This document shows, in pieces, positions 21,618 through 28,083 of a DNA stretch of 28,083 nt. The notes under the pieces were generated by a model. It was not told the origin of the DNA and searched no databases. It was given only the letters and a program-made list of their open reading frames with translations. Position 1 is the stretch's first letter. Each line of letters opens with the position of its first letter. The translations under genes were made by a program, and so were the position numbers. The DNA is from Victivallales bacterium (GTDB taxonomy: Bacteria; Verrucomicrobiota; Lentisphaeria; Oligosphaerales; Oligosphaeraceae): the NCBI GenBank assembly GCA_017964325.1, contig JAGCSE010000213.1:1-28083 (forward strand). The letters run 5' to 3'.

Positions 21618-21645
21618 CATGCAACGGCGAGACACCGTCGTTACT
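21618..21645. repeat. Element A copy overlapping the end of the GH28-like gene
   Basis: CAACGGCGAGACACCGTCGTTACT matches the copy at 19985-20014 with few differences. Its last bases include the stop codon (TTA on the plus strand, 21641-21643) of the leftward GH28-like gene. The region 21539-21617 holds no gene. Confidence 0.6.
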
Positions 21646-23053
21646 TGAACACAATCTCGCTCGCGAATTCCCGCACCATGACGCAGGGTGATTCGCGGGT
21701 GATTTTTTCGCCGAAATACGTCACGTTCTCCAACGTGATGCCGCGGATCGTCTCCTTCTCGTTGCGGCCCTGGAAATTCATGACCCCCTTGAAGTTATCC
21801 TTCACGCCGTCGATGCTGATGTTCTTGAATGTCACGTCACGCAGGCTGCCTGCGTTCTCGTATTTCGTGCCACCGACACCACAGCATTGCGCTTTCGCCT
21901 GCACAATCACCGTATCCAGACCGCAGGTCTTCACACGGATATCCTCGAAATGCAGGTCGTACATCTCCATGCCGCCGCTGGGCTGCAGCCAGAAAATAAC
22001 GTTCGCCCAAAATTCGTCTGGGCCGCGCACATTCTTACTGTAGTACAGAACATCGATATTTCGCGCGCGAATATTGCGCATGGCTTCGGCCGCGCATTCA
22101 TAGCCGATACGGAACGTGTTCGCGCAATCCGTCCAGAATTCGCAATCCTCTACAAGAATGTTCTCGCAGGCTGCGCGGCCTTTTTGATCCATCCCCTTGA
22201 TGGCGATGTTGTCGTCCTGACAGCGCAGGAAGCAGTTGCGGACAATCGCGTCCGACGTATTGCACAAATCCACCGCATCGTCGTTGATCATGTTCGAGCA
22301 GACAACTTTCACATTGTCAATCAACACGTTGCGACAATTGTTCGTCACCAGCGTCCAACTCCATGAGTTGCGGATTGTGACTCCTTCAATCGTCACATTC
22401 TTCCCGTTCACAGTATGAATAGGAAACGCGCATGGCCCCTTGAAGCGCGGATATTCACTGCCATCGACGATGCCACGACCGCGAATCGTGATATTGTCGC
22501 CATCCGCCTCGATGCCGCCGGACAGCACGGCGCCGCCCGCCAGATAGACGGTCTGCCCCGTCTTCACGTCCAGCCTGCCGACTTTGTGAAGCCCCGGCCC
22601 GAAATACAACACATTCGCATCCCCTTGCTTCGGAACATTTTTCTCAATCGGATTCCCGAACAGCAAAAGCGGCTTCACACGCCCTTCACGTTCAATGGAA
22701 ATACGGAACGGCTTGTCGGCCTTAAACACAATCGTGTCGTCGGACACCTTTACAGGCCGTATGCCGAAACGCGCAGGCTGGATTTCCACATTCGCCAGCG
22801 ATTTTGGCGATGTCACCATCACCGTCACCTCGCCTTCGAAATCAAAGGAGCCGAAATAGTATTTTCCATCCCAAAACTGCACATTGCAAGGATATATGTC
22901 AACAGGCTTTCCGTCAACCGTCACCTGGTATTCACTTGAATCCGACAATCCAGCGGGCGCAGGATACGTCACGACCTTTCCCTGCGGCAACGTCGCGCAA
23001 CCAACCGCCAGCAGCATTTGCGCCGTCAATGTAAACAACATCGTTTTACTCAT
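21641..23053 (-). CDS. GH28-like right-handed beta-helix lipoprotein (polygalacturonase-like)
   Basis: A 470-residue exported protein with a signal ending in a lipobox-like LLAVGC (Cys19), so probably a lipoprotein. It has an N-terminal beta domain and then a parallel beta-helix. The solenoid turns read IRGRGIVDGSEYPRFKG, VTIEGVTIRNSWSWTL and NVLIDNVKVVCSN, followed by the acidic cluster MINDDAVDL and RCQDDNIAIKG. The two Asp-containing motifs correspond to NTD/DGID and GDD in GH28 polygalacturonases; the GHG motif is not clearly present, so it may be a divergent glycosidase or lyase of the pectin-lyase fold. The ATG at 23053 is chosen because AAAGGAG precedes it; the upstream ATG at 23080 adds a Lys-rich tail. 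It is 82 bases after the HD hydrolase gene on the same strand, separated by an element A remnant. Likely outer-membrane or periplasmic, in polysaccharide degradation. Confidence 0.8.
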   Translation of the reverse strand: MSKTMLFTLTAQMLLAVGCATLPQGKVVTYPAPAGLSDSSEYQVTVDGKPVDIYPCNVQFWDGKYYFGSFDFEGEVTVMVTSPKSLANVEIQPARFGIRPVKVSDDTIVFKADKPFRISIEREGRVKPLLLFGNPIEKNVPKQGDANVLYFGPGLHKVGRLDVKTGQTVYLAGGAVLSGGIEADGDNITIRGRGIVDGSEYPRFKGPCAFPIHTVNGKNVTIEGVTIRNSWSWTLVTNNCRNVLIDNVKVVCSNMINDDAVDLCNTSDAIVRNCFLRCQDDNIAIKGMDQKGRAACENILVEDCEFWTDCANTFRIGYECAAEAMRNIRARNIDVLYYSKNVRGPDEFWANVIFWLQPSGGMEMYDLHFEDIRVKTCGLDTVIVQAKAQCCGVGGTKYENAGSLRDVTFKNISIDGVKDNFKGVMNFQGRNEKETIRGITLENVTYFGEKITRESPCVMVREFASEIVFK

Positions 23054-23106
23054 GGTCTTCTCCTTTTTTATGTGGCACAATCACTATACTTTTTTATTGC
23101 AATTCG

Positions 23107-23125
23107 CCCAACGGCGGGACACCAA
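23107..23125. repeat. Element A remnant
   Basis: CCCAACGGCGGGACACCAA shares the CAACGGCGGGACACC core with the copies at 19985 and 21618 but lacks the CGTCG end. It lies between the GH28-like and HD hydrolase genes. Confidence 0.5.
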
Positions 23126-23135
23126 TATAACCCAC

Positions 23136-23741
23136 TTATTTGCAAGCCGCTGTGAAAACTTTTTCCACCAGAGCGGCAAACTCCTCGTAGGCCTCCATGC
23201 CTTTCAGTTCCGCCATCGCCTCCACCAATGCGCGGAAACGCCACGCATGGCTCCGCGGATCCTTCGCGTGGAACTGCTGCCAAAAATCGTCGCCATAACG
23301 CACATAATCGCGGGCAATCGCACGCATATTGGACAGCTTGTCGCCCAACGCTACGATTTTCACATCACGTCCTGCATGTTTAAGTTCTTCCAGCGCCGCA
23401 TTTTTCCGATCATACCAGCTTTCTTCACGGCTGCGCGAATGGTCATGCTTTTCTGTCTCGGCATCCACCAAATCAGCGACGCGGTCTCCGAATTCCCTGC
23501 GGATGTCCTCCACCGTACATGGCGTATCCTCCACGACATCGTGCAGCACGGCTGCGGCAAGAAGTTCAGGTTCCGACGTCATCGTCGCGACAATCGTCAA
23601 CGCCTCCAGCGGATGCACGATATATGGAAAATCGCGTCCACGCCGTGGCACGCCTTTGTGCGCATTCACGGCATAAATGATCGCCTTATCGACCAGACTT
23701 GTGTCAATCTGCTTCGTCTTGTGCTTTTCCATAATTGTCAA
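23136..23741 (-). CDS. Small alarmone hydrolase (HD domain, MESH1/SpoT-like)
   Basis: A 201-residue HD-domain protein with the full (p)ppGpp-3'-pyrophosphohydrolase signature: PYIVHPLEAL (His43), VLHDVVEDT (His67, Asp68, Glu71, Asp72) and GDKLSNMRAI (Asp134, Asn138). It lacks the synthetase, TGS and ACT domains of long Rel/SpoT enzymes, so it belongs to the small alarmone hydrolase (MESH1-like) group. These remove the 3'-pyrophosphate from (p)ppGpp; some act as antitoxins that degrade ppApp or ppGpp made by partner toxSAS enzymes. The ATG at 23741 overlaps the stop of the synthetase-domain gene by four bases (ATGA), so the two are cotranslated. An internal ATG at 23732 is possible. The pairing implies control of the upstream protein's product. 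Confidence 0.85.
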   Translation of the reverse strand: MTIMEKHKTKQIDTSLVDKAIIYAVNAHKGVPRRGRDFPYIVHPLEALTIVATMTSEPELLAAAVLHDVVEDTPCTVEDIRREFGDRVADLVDAETEKHDHSRSREESWYDRKNAALEELKHAGRDVKIVALGDKLSNMRAIARDYVRYGDDFWQQFHAKDPRSHAWRFRALVEAMAELKGMEAYEEFAALVEKVFTAACK

Positions 23742-24805
23742 TGAAGTATTTTTTGAATCCGTTCATACATACGATGCGCCATGGATGCGTTTCGCGGGCG
23801 CACCCCATGCAAACGGTCGTAGAAATCCTTCAGCCCCGCTTCGCCATGACCGCTTTTAACGATATGAATCAGACAGAGATTCTGAAGCGCCAGCGTTGAG
23901 GAAATGATGTCCAAGTCCGTGCCGCTCATCTGGCTGAGCGCCAAACGATAGGCGTCGTCTGAACAGCTTTTTCGCATGGCCTCCACTTCCGACAGCATCT
24001 TCAGCCCCATCTGCTTCAGAATCGGTAGGTAGATCATTCCGCTGCCCTCCTGAATCTCCGCGTTATTGGCGGAAGCGATTTTTTCCGTGAGCAGCCTGAA
24101 TGGATCCAAGTCCAGATAATGGCGGAATGATTCACCGTCCAATTCCAAGTCCTTGTATTTACCGTCTTTAAGCATAGTCCGCACTTTGCGGCGGTAATTT
24201 TCAAGACTCGTGCGGATGCTACGGAACTCTTCGTCCGCAATTTCCAAAACAACCGCCATGCGCGTCAACGGGCGGATGTATTCGCGTGGCATTTCGATGT
24301 CGGACTTGTAGCCCGTGTCATGGTATATCGTCGCCCACACATGTTGCAGCGCCGTCCGCATTTGCAACTCGAAGCGAAATTCATTCAAGCGAGGCAACGA
24401 CGGATCGCTGAACAACGACGGCGGAATCTTACAGATGTAATGCAGCGACATATAACCGAAATGGTCCACATCGTGCATCTTCCGCTTGTCAATCGAATTC
24501 TTCCAGTCAATATCAAACACCTTTTCCACCAGCGATGCAATCTTATCGACTTCATCACTGTAATATGTAATGATACGGACACCGACCAAATCCGTCACAT
24601 CGCTGATTTCACGATACTTGTCTCCCTTAAGCTCCAGCTTGCCAGCCAAACTTTTCTCGGTCTTCACGCGACCTTCCACGCCGACATTTATGTTATTGTC
24701 CACCATCATCGACTTCAAATAGTCCATGGCGAAAGTCAGCATTCTTTCAAATGTAGGCTTGTTTTCCTGGAACTGCATCATCAGTTCACTGCAATGACTG
24801 TTCAT
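23738..24805 (-). CDS. RelA/SpoT-domain alarmone synthetase with C-terminal helical extension
   Basis: A 355-residue protein with a RelA/SpoT synthetase domain (about 40-170): VEGRVKTEKSLAGKLE (Arg46, Lys48), DVTDLVGVRI (Asp72), HFGYMSLHYI, then FELQMRTALQHVWATIYH with Glu147 and Arg150, the usual catalytic and substrate-binding points. No HD, TGS or ACT domain. The ~170-residue C-terminal part is helical and unrecognised. It could be a (p)ppGpp synthetase of the small type or a toxic alarmone synthetase (toxSAS); the following hydrolase gene overlaps by four bases, a layout seen in toxin-antitoxin pairs such as FaRel with a hydrolase antitoxin. A purine-rich but weak SD precedes the ATG. A TTGAAG-N17-TAGATT promoter lies about 45 bases upstream. 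Which of the two roles holds cannot be told from sequence. Confidence 0.83.
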   Translation of the reverse strand: MNSHCSELMMQFQENKPTFERMLTFAMDYLKSMMVDNNINVGVEGRVKTEKSLAGKLELKGDKYREISDVTDLVGVRIITYYSDEVDKIASLVEKVFDIDWKNSIDKRKMHDVDHFGYMSLHYICKIPPSLFSDPSLPRLNEFRFELQMRTALQHVWATIYHDTGYKSDIEMPREYIRPLTRMAVVLEIADEEFRSIRTSLENYRRKVRTMLKDGKYKDLELDGESFRHYLDLDPFRLLTEKIASANNAEIQEGSGMIYLPILKQMGLKMLSEVEAMRKSCSDDAYRLALSQMSGTDLDIISSTLALQNLCLIHIVKSGHGEAGLKDFYDRLHGVRPRNASMAHRMYERIQKILH

Positions 24806-24849
24806 ATTCTTTCACATTATCCTTTTTATATGCATTTCATCCGTCCTTT

Positions 24850-24878
24850 AATCTAATGCCGCATTTTGCTTTCTTCAA
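24850..24878 (-). promoter_or_regulatory. Putative promoter of the synthetase-hydrolase pair
   Basis: On the minus strand TTGAAG (24878-24873) and TAGATT (24855-24850) are exactly 17 bases apart. A start near 24843 gives a leader of about 38 bases. The adjacent plus-strand region up to the MFS gene is T-rich with no clear promoter. Confidence 0.45.
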
Positions 24879-24968
24879 CTATTTGCCCTCTCCGCTTTGC
24901 TCTGTATATTTATTGGCTGTTTTCTTCTTGAATCCATCCAAAAAATACCCATTCTCCAGCAGTCCGCC

Positions 24969-26216
24969 ATGTCCACCGACAACATCCCATCAAAATCAGC
25001 CTGGAAACTCAATCTAGCCATGCTGTGGTTCTCACAGCTTCTCGTCATGGCAGGTTTCAGCGCCATGATCCCTTTCATCCCGCTATTCCTTAAGGACGAA
25101 CTACTTGTGACGGACAAGCATGATCTGGCCCTCTACATCACTCTTTTCAATTTCTTCGGCACCATGGCCTATTCGATTTTCGTGCCCATCTGGGGCTTCC
25201 TCTCCGACCGTTTCGGTGTCAAGCCCATGCTTCTGCGCGGCACATTCGTGACGGCTTTCATCTACCCGTGCATGGGATACGTCTCCACGCCGGCCATGCT
25301 GGTTTTCCTTCGCTTCGCCACAGCCGCCTGCGCGGGAACGACTTCCGCTTCACAAACGATGATTGCACGAACGACGCCGGACAACCGCCAAGGCTTCGCT
25401 CTCGGACTTCTCTCGACGGCCATCTGGGGCGGTTCCATGCTCGGCAACGTCGTCGGCGGTCTCATCATCCATTACTATAATTATCTGTACGCCTTCTGGC
25501 TCTGCGGAATCCTCTATTTCATCGCAGGATTCGCCATTCTCTTCACGAAGGACGACGGAGCACGTATCCCACTCCATTCCAATCCTGTAGCGGAAACACA
25601 GCATGTCCGCCTCGCCCCTAAATGGTTGCCCGATTTCGGGAAAGCCATCTGGATGATGGTCTTCCTGTTCTTCATCATGGGCATCATCCGCAACATTGAA
25701 AGTCCCTATATCGCACTTCGCATCGAAAACATCGTGGGCAAAGGAAAAGCCGACTATTGGACAGGCATCGTCTCCGCCGTCGTCTGCTGCGGTGCAATTC
25801 TGTCAGGCGCCTTCATGGGCTTTCTCGCGGACAAAATCCCATTACGCTACCTGCTCATTCCCATCAGTTTAGGCTCCGCCATCGCACTTGCCCTGCATGG
25901 AATCGGCAACAATCTCATACTGCTGGCCACAGCACGCACAATGCTCTTCCTCTTTGCAGGTGGCTTGCAACCTGTCATCCAGAAATGCCTTTCCGGCATC
26001 ACGCCGAAGCGCAAGCGTGGCTCGGCTTTCGGCAGTACGGCCTGCGCAAGCTGCATCGGTGGCATGATTGCCGCCTGGCTCGGCGGCGTATGCGTCATGT
26101 TCTTCCCGCTCAACGGCGTGTTCTTCTTCAGCGCGATCCTCTATCTTCTCACCCTCCCCTTCTTCCTCTATGTCATCGCCCGCATCACCTCCTCCCGCTT
26201 CTACCACAGCGTATGA
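24969..26216 (+). CDS. Major facilitator superfamily transporter (efflux type)
   Basis: A 415-residue protein with about 12 hydrophobic helices. The loop between helices 2 and 3 holds GFLSDRFGVKPML, the MFS motif A, and the second half has the related GFLADKIPLRYL. The alternation of long hydrophobic runs (for example LWFSQLLVMAGFSAMIPFIPLFL and MMVFLFFIMGII) and short loops with few charges fits the drug:H+ antiporter DHA1 type. The substrate cannot be told. The ATG at 24969 is the likely start because the MFS N-terminal pattern begins there; no SD is visible, and an in-frame TTG start at 24897 is possible. It is divergent from the synthetase gene. Confidence 0.85.
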   Translation: MSTDNIPSKSAWKLNLAMLWFSQLLVMAGFSAMIPFIPLFLKDELLVTDKHDLALYITLFNFFGTMAYSIFVPIWGFLSDRFGVKPMLLRGTFVTAFIYPCMGYVSTPAMLVFLRFATAACAGTTSASQTMIARTTPDNRQGFALGLLSTAIWGGSMLGNVVGGLIIHYYNYLYAFWLCGILYFIAGFAILFTKDDGARIPLHSNPVAETQHVRLAPKWLPDFGKAIWMMVFLFFIMGIIRNIESPYIALRIENIVGKGKADYWTGIVSAVVCCGAILSGAFMGFLADKIPLRYLLIPISLGSAIALALHGIGNNLILLATARTMLFLFAGGLQPVIQKCLSGITPKRKRGSAFGSTACASCIGGMIAAWLGGVCVMFFPLNGVFFFSAILYLLTLPFFLYVIARITSSRFYHSV

Positions 26217-26298
26217 AATCGCTTTTTCTGTGAAGATATCATCTTTTTTACAAGAAAATAATGTGAAATGCCATGAAGATGGTATATTAATAAATATT

Positions 26299-26324
26299 TT
26301 TGTCTTACTTTGTCAAGATTTGTC
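26299..26324 (+). promoter_or_regulatory. Three TTTGTC direct repeats at 10-bp spacing before the Na/Pi gene
   Basis: TTTGTC occurs at 26299, 26309 and 26319, so each copy is one helical turn from the next; the last ends four bases before the ATG at 26328. No SD lies there. They could be operator half-sites on one DNA face, or chance. A TATATTAATAAAT stretch lies at 26283. Confidence 0.35.
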
Positions 26325-26327
26325 ATT

Positions 26328-28037
26328 ATGAAATCATTTTTTACAGTTTTTGGCGGTCTGGCCATATTCATTTATTCCATGCAACTGATGGGCGAAGGGC
26401 TCCGCGGCGTCGCCGGGCAACGCCTCCGCTCCATCCTCCATCTGTTCGCGAAAAACCGTTTCGTCGCCATTCTGACGGGAACCATCGTCACATCCCTCAT
26501 CCAATCGTCGGGAGCGACCACCGTCATGGTCGTCGGCTTCGTCAACGCAGGCCTGCTGACGCTGAAACAGTCCATCGGCATCATTCTCGGCTCGCACATC
26601 GGCACGACCGTCACCGGCCAGATCGTCGCCTTCAAAATCAGCGGCATCAGCATGCCCGCCATCATCATCGGCGTCGTCATGTCCTTCTTCAAACAACGAG
26701 TCATGAAAAAATGGGGCATGACCATCATGGGCTTCGGATTCCTCTTCTTCAGCATGGAGCTCATGAGCGACGAACTCCACAAGCTTTCAGACAATCCGGC
26801 CGTCCACAGAATCTTCCAAACCTTCCAATGCACCCCTGTGGACGGCGTCATGCCCATCGGCGCGACATTCGGAGCACTGCTCATCGGCATCATCGCCACC
26901 ATCATCGTCCAAAGCAGCTCCGCCAGCACAGGTATCGCCATCGTCCTCGCGGGCAATGGCTTAATGGACTACTACACCGCCTCCATCATCGCCCTCGGAG
27001 CCAACATCGGCACGACCAGCACGGCCATCGTCGCCGCCTTCGCGTCAAACCGCGTCGCCAAACAGGCCGCGCTCGTCCACTTTCTCACGGCAACTCTTGG
27101 CGTCCTGCTCGTCATCGCGACATTCTGGTTCAATGTCGGCGGTGAACCGATCTTCTTCCATTTCGTCCGCCAATGCTCCAAAGGCGCCTCCACAGGCCGT
27201 CTCATCGCCAACTCCAACACGATTTTCAATCTTGTCACAACCATCCTTTTCATCCCGCTCATTACTGTTCTTGTGAAAATCTGCGAAAAGTTAATTCCCG
27301 TAGAATCCGAGAAAGTACATTTCCAATATCTTGAGCCGCACTTGCTTGCGACACCATCCATCGCCCTCGCCCAAACGACCGCCGCCCTCCAGATCATGCT
27401 CGCAAAGGCCTGGACCATGGTCGATTGCGCCCTCAGCCTCTATTGCGAAAACGACGAGAAGAACCAACGCATCTTCAACCAGCTGGAAAAGCGCGAAGAG
27501 GACGTGGACGCACGCCAGCAGGAAATCGCCGACTACTTGTCACGCCTCATGCAACGCCAACTGACGGATGAACAGACGCTCCTGATCCCGATGCTTCTCC
27601 ATTGCAACAACGATGCCGAACGCATCGGCGACCTTACATTCAGTATCTGCAATATCATGGATAGGTTGCAAGGTTCAGGCCATCGCTTCAGTCCAGAAGC
27701 GGAGGCCGAATACGTCTCCCTGCATAAAGAACTGAGCGAAATGACGGAGACGGTCATCGGACTACTCTACCAGAACACGCCGGACACCATCAAGCTCGCC
27801 AAACGCCAGAGGCAGCATCTCTCCGACCGTCTCGCCCAATATGAAAACGACCATATCCAGCGGATTTCCAAAGGCCTCTGCATTCCAGACATCGGCCTGA
27901 TGTATCTGGAGCTCCTGGAGGAAATCCGCAAGATTTCACGCCATCTCACGAACATCACAGACCGCGCGGGCAAATTCTACAAATCCATCGGAAAGACATA
28001 CGTCGAAAGCGGCATCACGCTGGATATCAACACATAA
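26328..28037 (+). CDS. Na/Pi cotransporter with PhoU-like C-terminal domain
   Basis: A 569-residue protein of the Na/Pi cotransporter (NptA/YjbB) family, taking up or exporting phosphate with sodium. Two inverted-repeat halves each carry the family motif: LIQSSGATTVMVVG (Gln59) and IIVQSSSASTGIAIVL, followed by GSHIGTTVTG and GANIGTTSTA. About eight membrane helices fill the first ~310 residues. The last ~220 residues are helical, with LEKREEDVDARQQEIADYLSR, HCNNDAERIGDLT and ITDRAGKFYKS, as in PhoU domains that bind metal and regulate phosphate transport. The ATG at 26328 is preferred over a TTG at 26310, because the hydrophobic N-terminus starts there. No SD is seen. Preceded by three TTTGTC repeats. 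Confidence 0.88.
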   Translation: MKSFFTVFGGLAIFIYSMQLMGEGLRGVAGQRLRSILHLFAKNRFVAILTGTIVTSLIQSSGATTVMVVGFVNAGLLTLKQSIGIILGSHIGTTVTGQIVAFKISGISMPAIIIGVVMSFFKQRVMKKWGMTIMGFGFLFFSMELMSDELHKLSDNPAVHRIFQTFQCTPVDGVMPIGATFGALLIGIIATIIVQSSSASTGIAIVLAGNGLMDYYTASIIALGANIGTTSTAIVAAFASNRVAKQAALVHFLTATLGVLLVIATFWFNVGGEPIFFHFVRQCSKGASTGRLIANSNTIFNLVTTILFIPLITVLVKICEKLIPVESEKVHFQYLEPHLLATPSIALAQTTAALQIMLAKAWTMVDCALSLYCENDEKNQRIFNQLEKREEDVDARQQEIADYLSRLMQRQLTDEQTLLIPMLLHCNNDAERIGDLTFSICNIMDRLQGSGHRFSPEAEAEYVSLHKELSEMTETVIGLLYQNTPDTIKLAKRQRQHLSDRLAQYENDHIQRISKGLCIPDIGLMYLELLEEIRKISRHLTNITDRAGKFYKSIGKTYVESGITLDINT

Positions 28038-28042
28038 ATACT

Positions 28043-28066
28043 GGAGGGACACGCTCCTGCGCGACC
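28043..28066. repeat. Short intergenic repeat (element B, copy 2)
   Basis: GGAGGGACACGCTCC then TGCGCGACC lies five bases past the stop of the Na/Pi gene. It resembles 4463-4484, also placed just after a stop. GGAG and CTCC can pair. An A-run follows on this strand. Confidence 0.5.
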
Positions 28067-28083
28067 ACAAAAAAGGCAGGCCA

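Noticed and set aside
22884..23744. Plus-strand 286-residue frame
   Set aside because: It runs across the GH28-like and HD hydrolase genes on the opposite strand; no domain match and a His/Arg-rich shadow composition.
26300..27145. Plus-strand 281-residue frame
   Set aside because: Overlaps the Na/Pi gene in another frame and is dominated by His/Arg, a shadow of Val/Ile-rich membrane codons.

Overview
The window looks like part of a chromosome from an uncultured bacterium of the PVC superphylum, most like Lentisphaerota/Kiritimatiellota from an anaerobic, polysaccharide-rich habitat. This is inference. It rests on the mix of gene types: secreted SUMF1 (C-type-lectin fold) proteins, a giant Calx-beta/beta-helix exoprotein, a beta-helix GH28-like lipoprotein, a DapL-type lysine pathway and GC-rich intergenic repeats. 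No rRNA or tRNA gene was recognised, and no reverse transcriptase, integrase or intact insertion sequence.

Left arm (1-7.2 kb). A leftward cluster encodes an archaeal-type triosephosphate-isomerase-like TIM barrel, a YjbQ/UPF0047 protein and a ceramidase-like metallohydrolase that runs off the left edge. It is divergent from a KpsF/GutQ-like SIS sugar-phosphate isomerase, with back-to-back promoters between them. A SEC-C/DUF1186-type protein follows. Then comes a rightward set: LL-diaminopimelate aminotransferase (dapL), a lipoate/octanoate-protein ligase-family enzyme coupled to it by a one-base overlap, and a small helix-turn-helix-like protein. A degenerate GC-rich repeat region and a possible short secreted DUF1573-like ORF lie before the next block.

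Central block (7.2-19.8 kb, all leftward). A 413-residue secreted SUMF1 protein lies upstream of a 3727-residue secreted modular protein. Both end in the same lectin-fold module, and the last ~50 residues of each look like the variable region of a diversity-generating retroelement (DGR) target. A tandem array of 9-bp units, each with a CTAG core, separates the two genes.

Right block (19.8-28.1 kb). After a 10-bp-periodic A/T-rich array comes an Rpn-family (PD-(D/E)XK) gene. It has an internal Shine-Dalgarno/ATG that would give a short C-terminal product, and a tandem, separately translated copy of that same domain follows. This matches the known 'toxin with intragenic antitoxin' design of rpn genes, with an extra stand-alone antitoxin-like copy. 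Next, leftward, are a GH28-like lipoprotein and an overlapping pair: a (p)ppGpp synthetase-domain protein followed by a small HD alarmone hydrolase. That pair is either a split stringent-response module or a toxSAS-type toxin-antitoxin pair. Rightward genes for an MFS transporter and a Na/Pi cotransporter with a PhoU-like tail complete the window.

The observations most worth following are the Rpn gene with its duplicated C-terminal domain, the synthetase/hydrolase pair, the DGR-like C-termini, and the 9-bp and 10-bp arrays.
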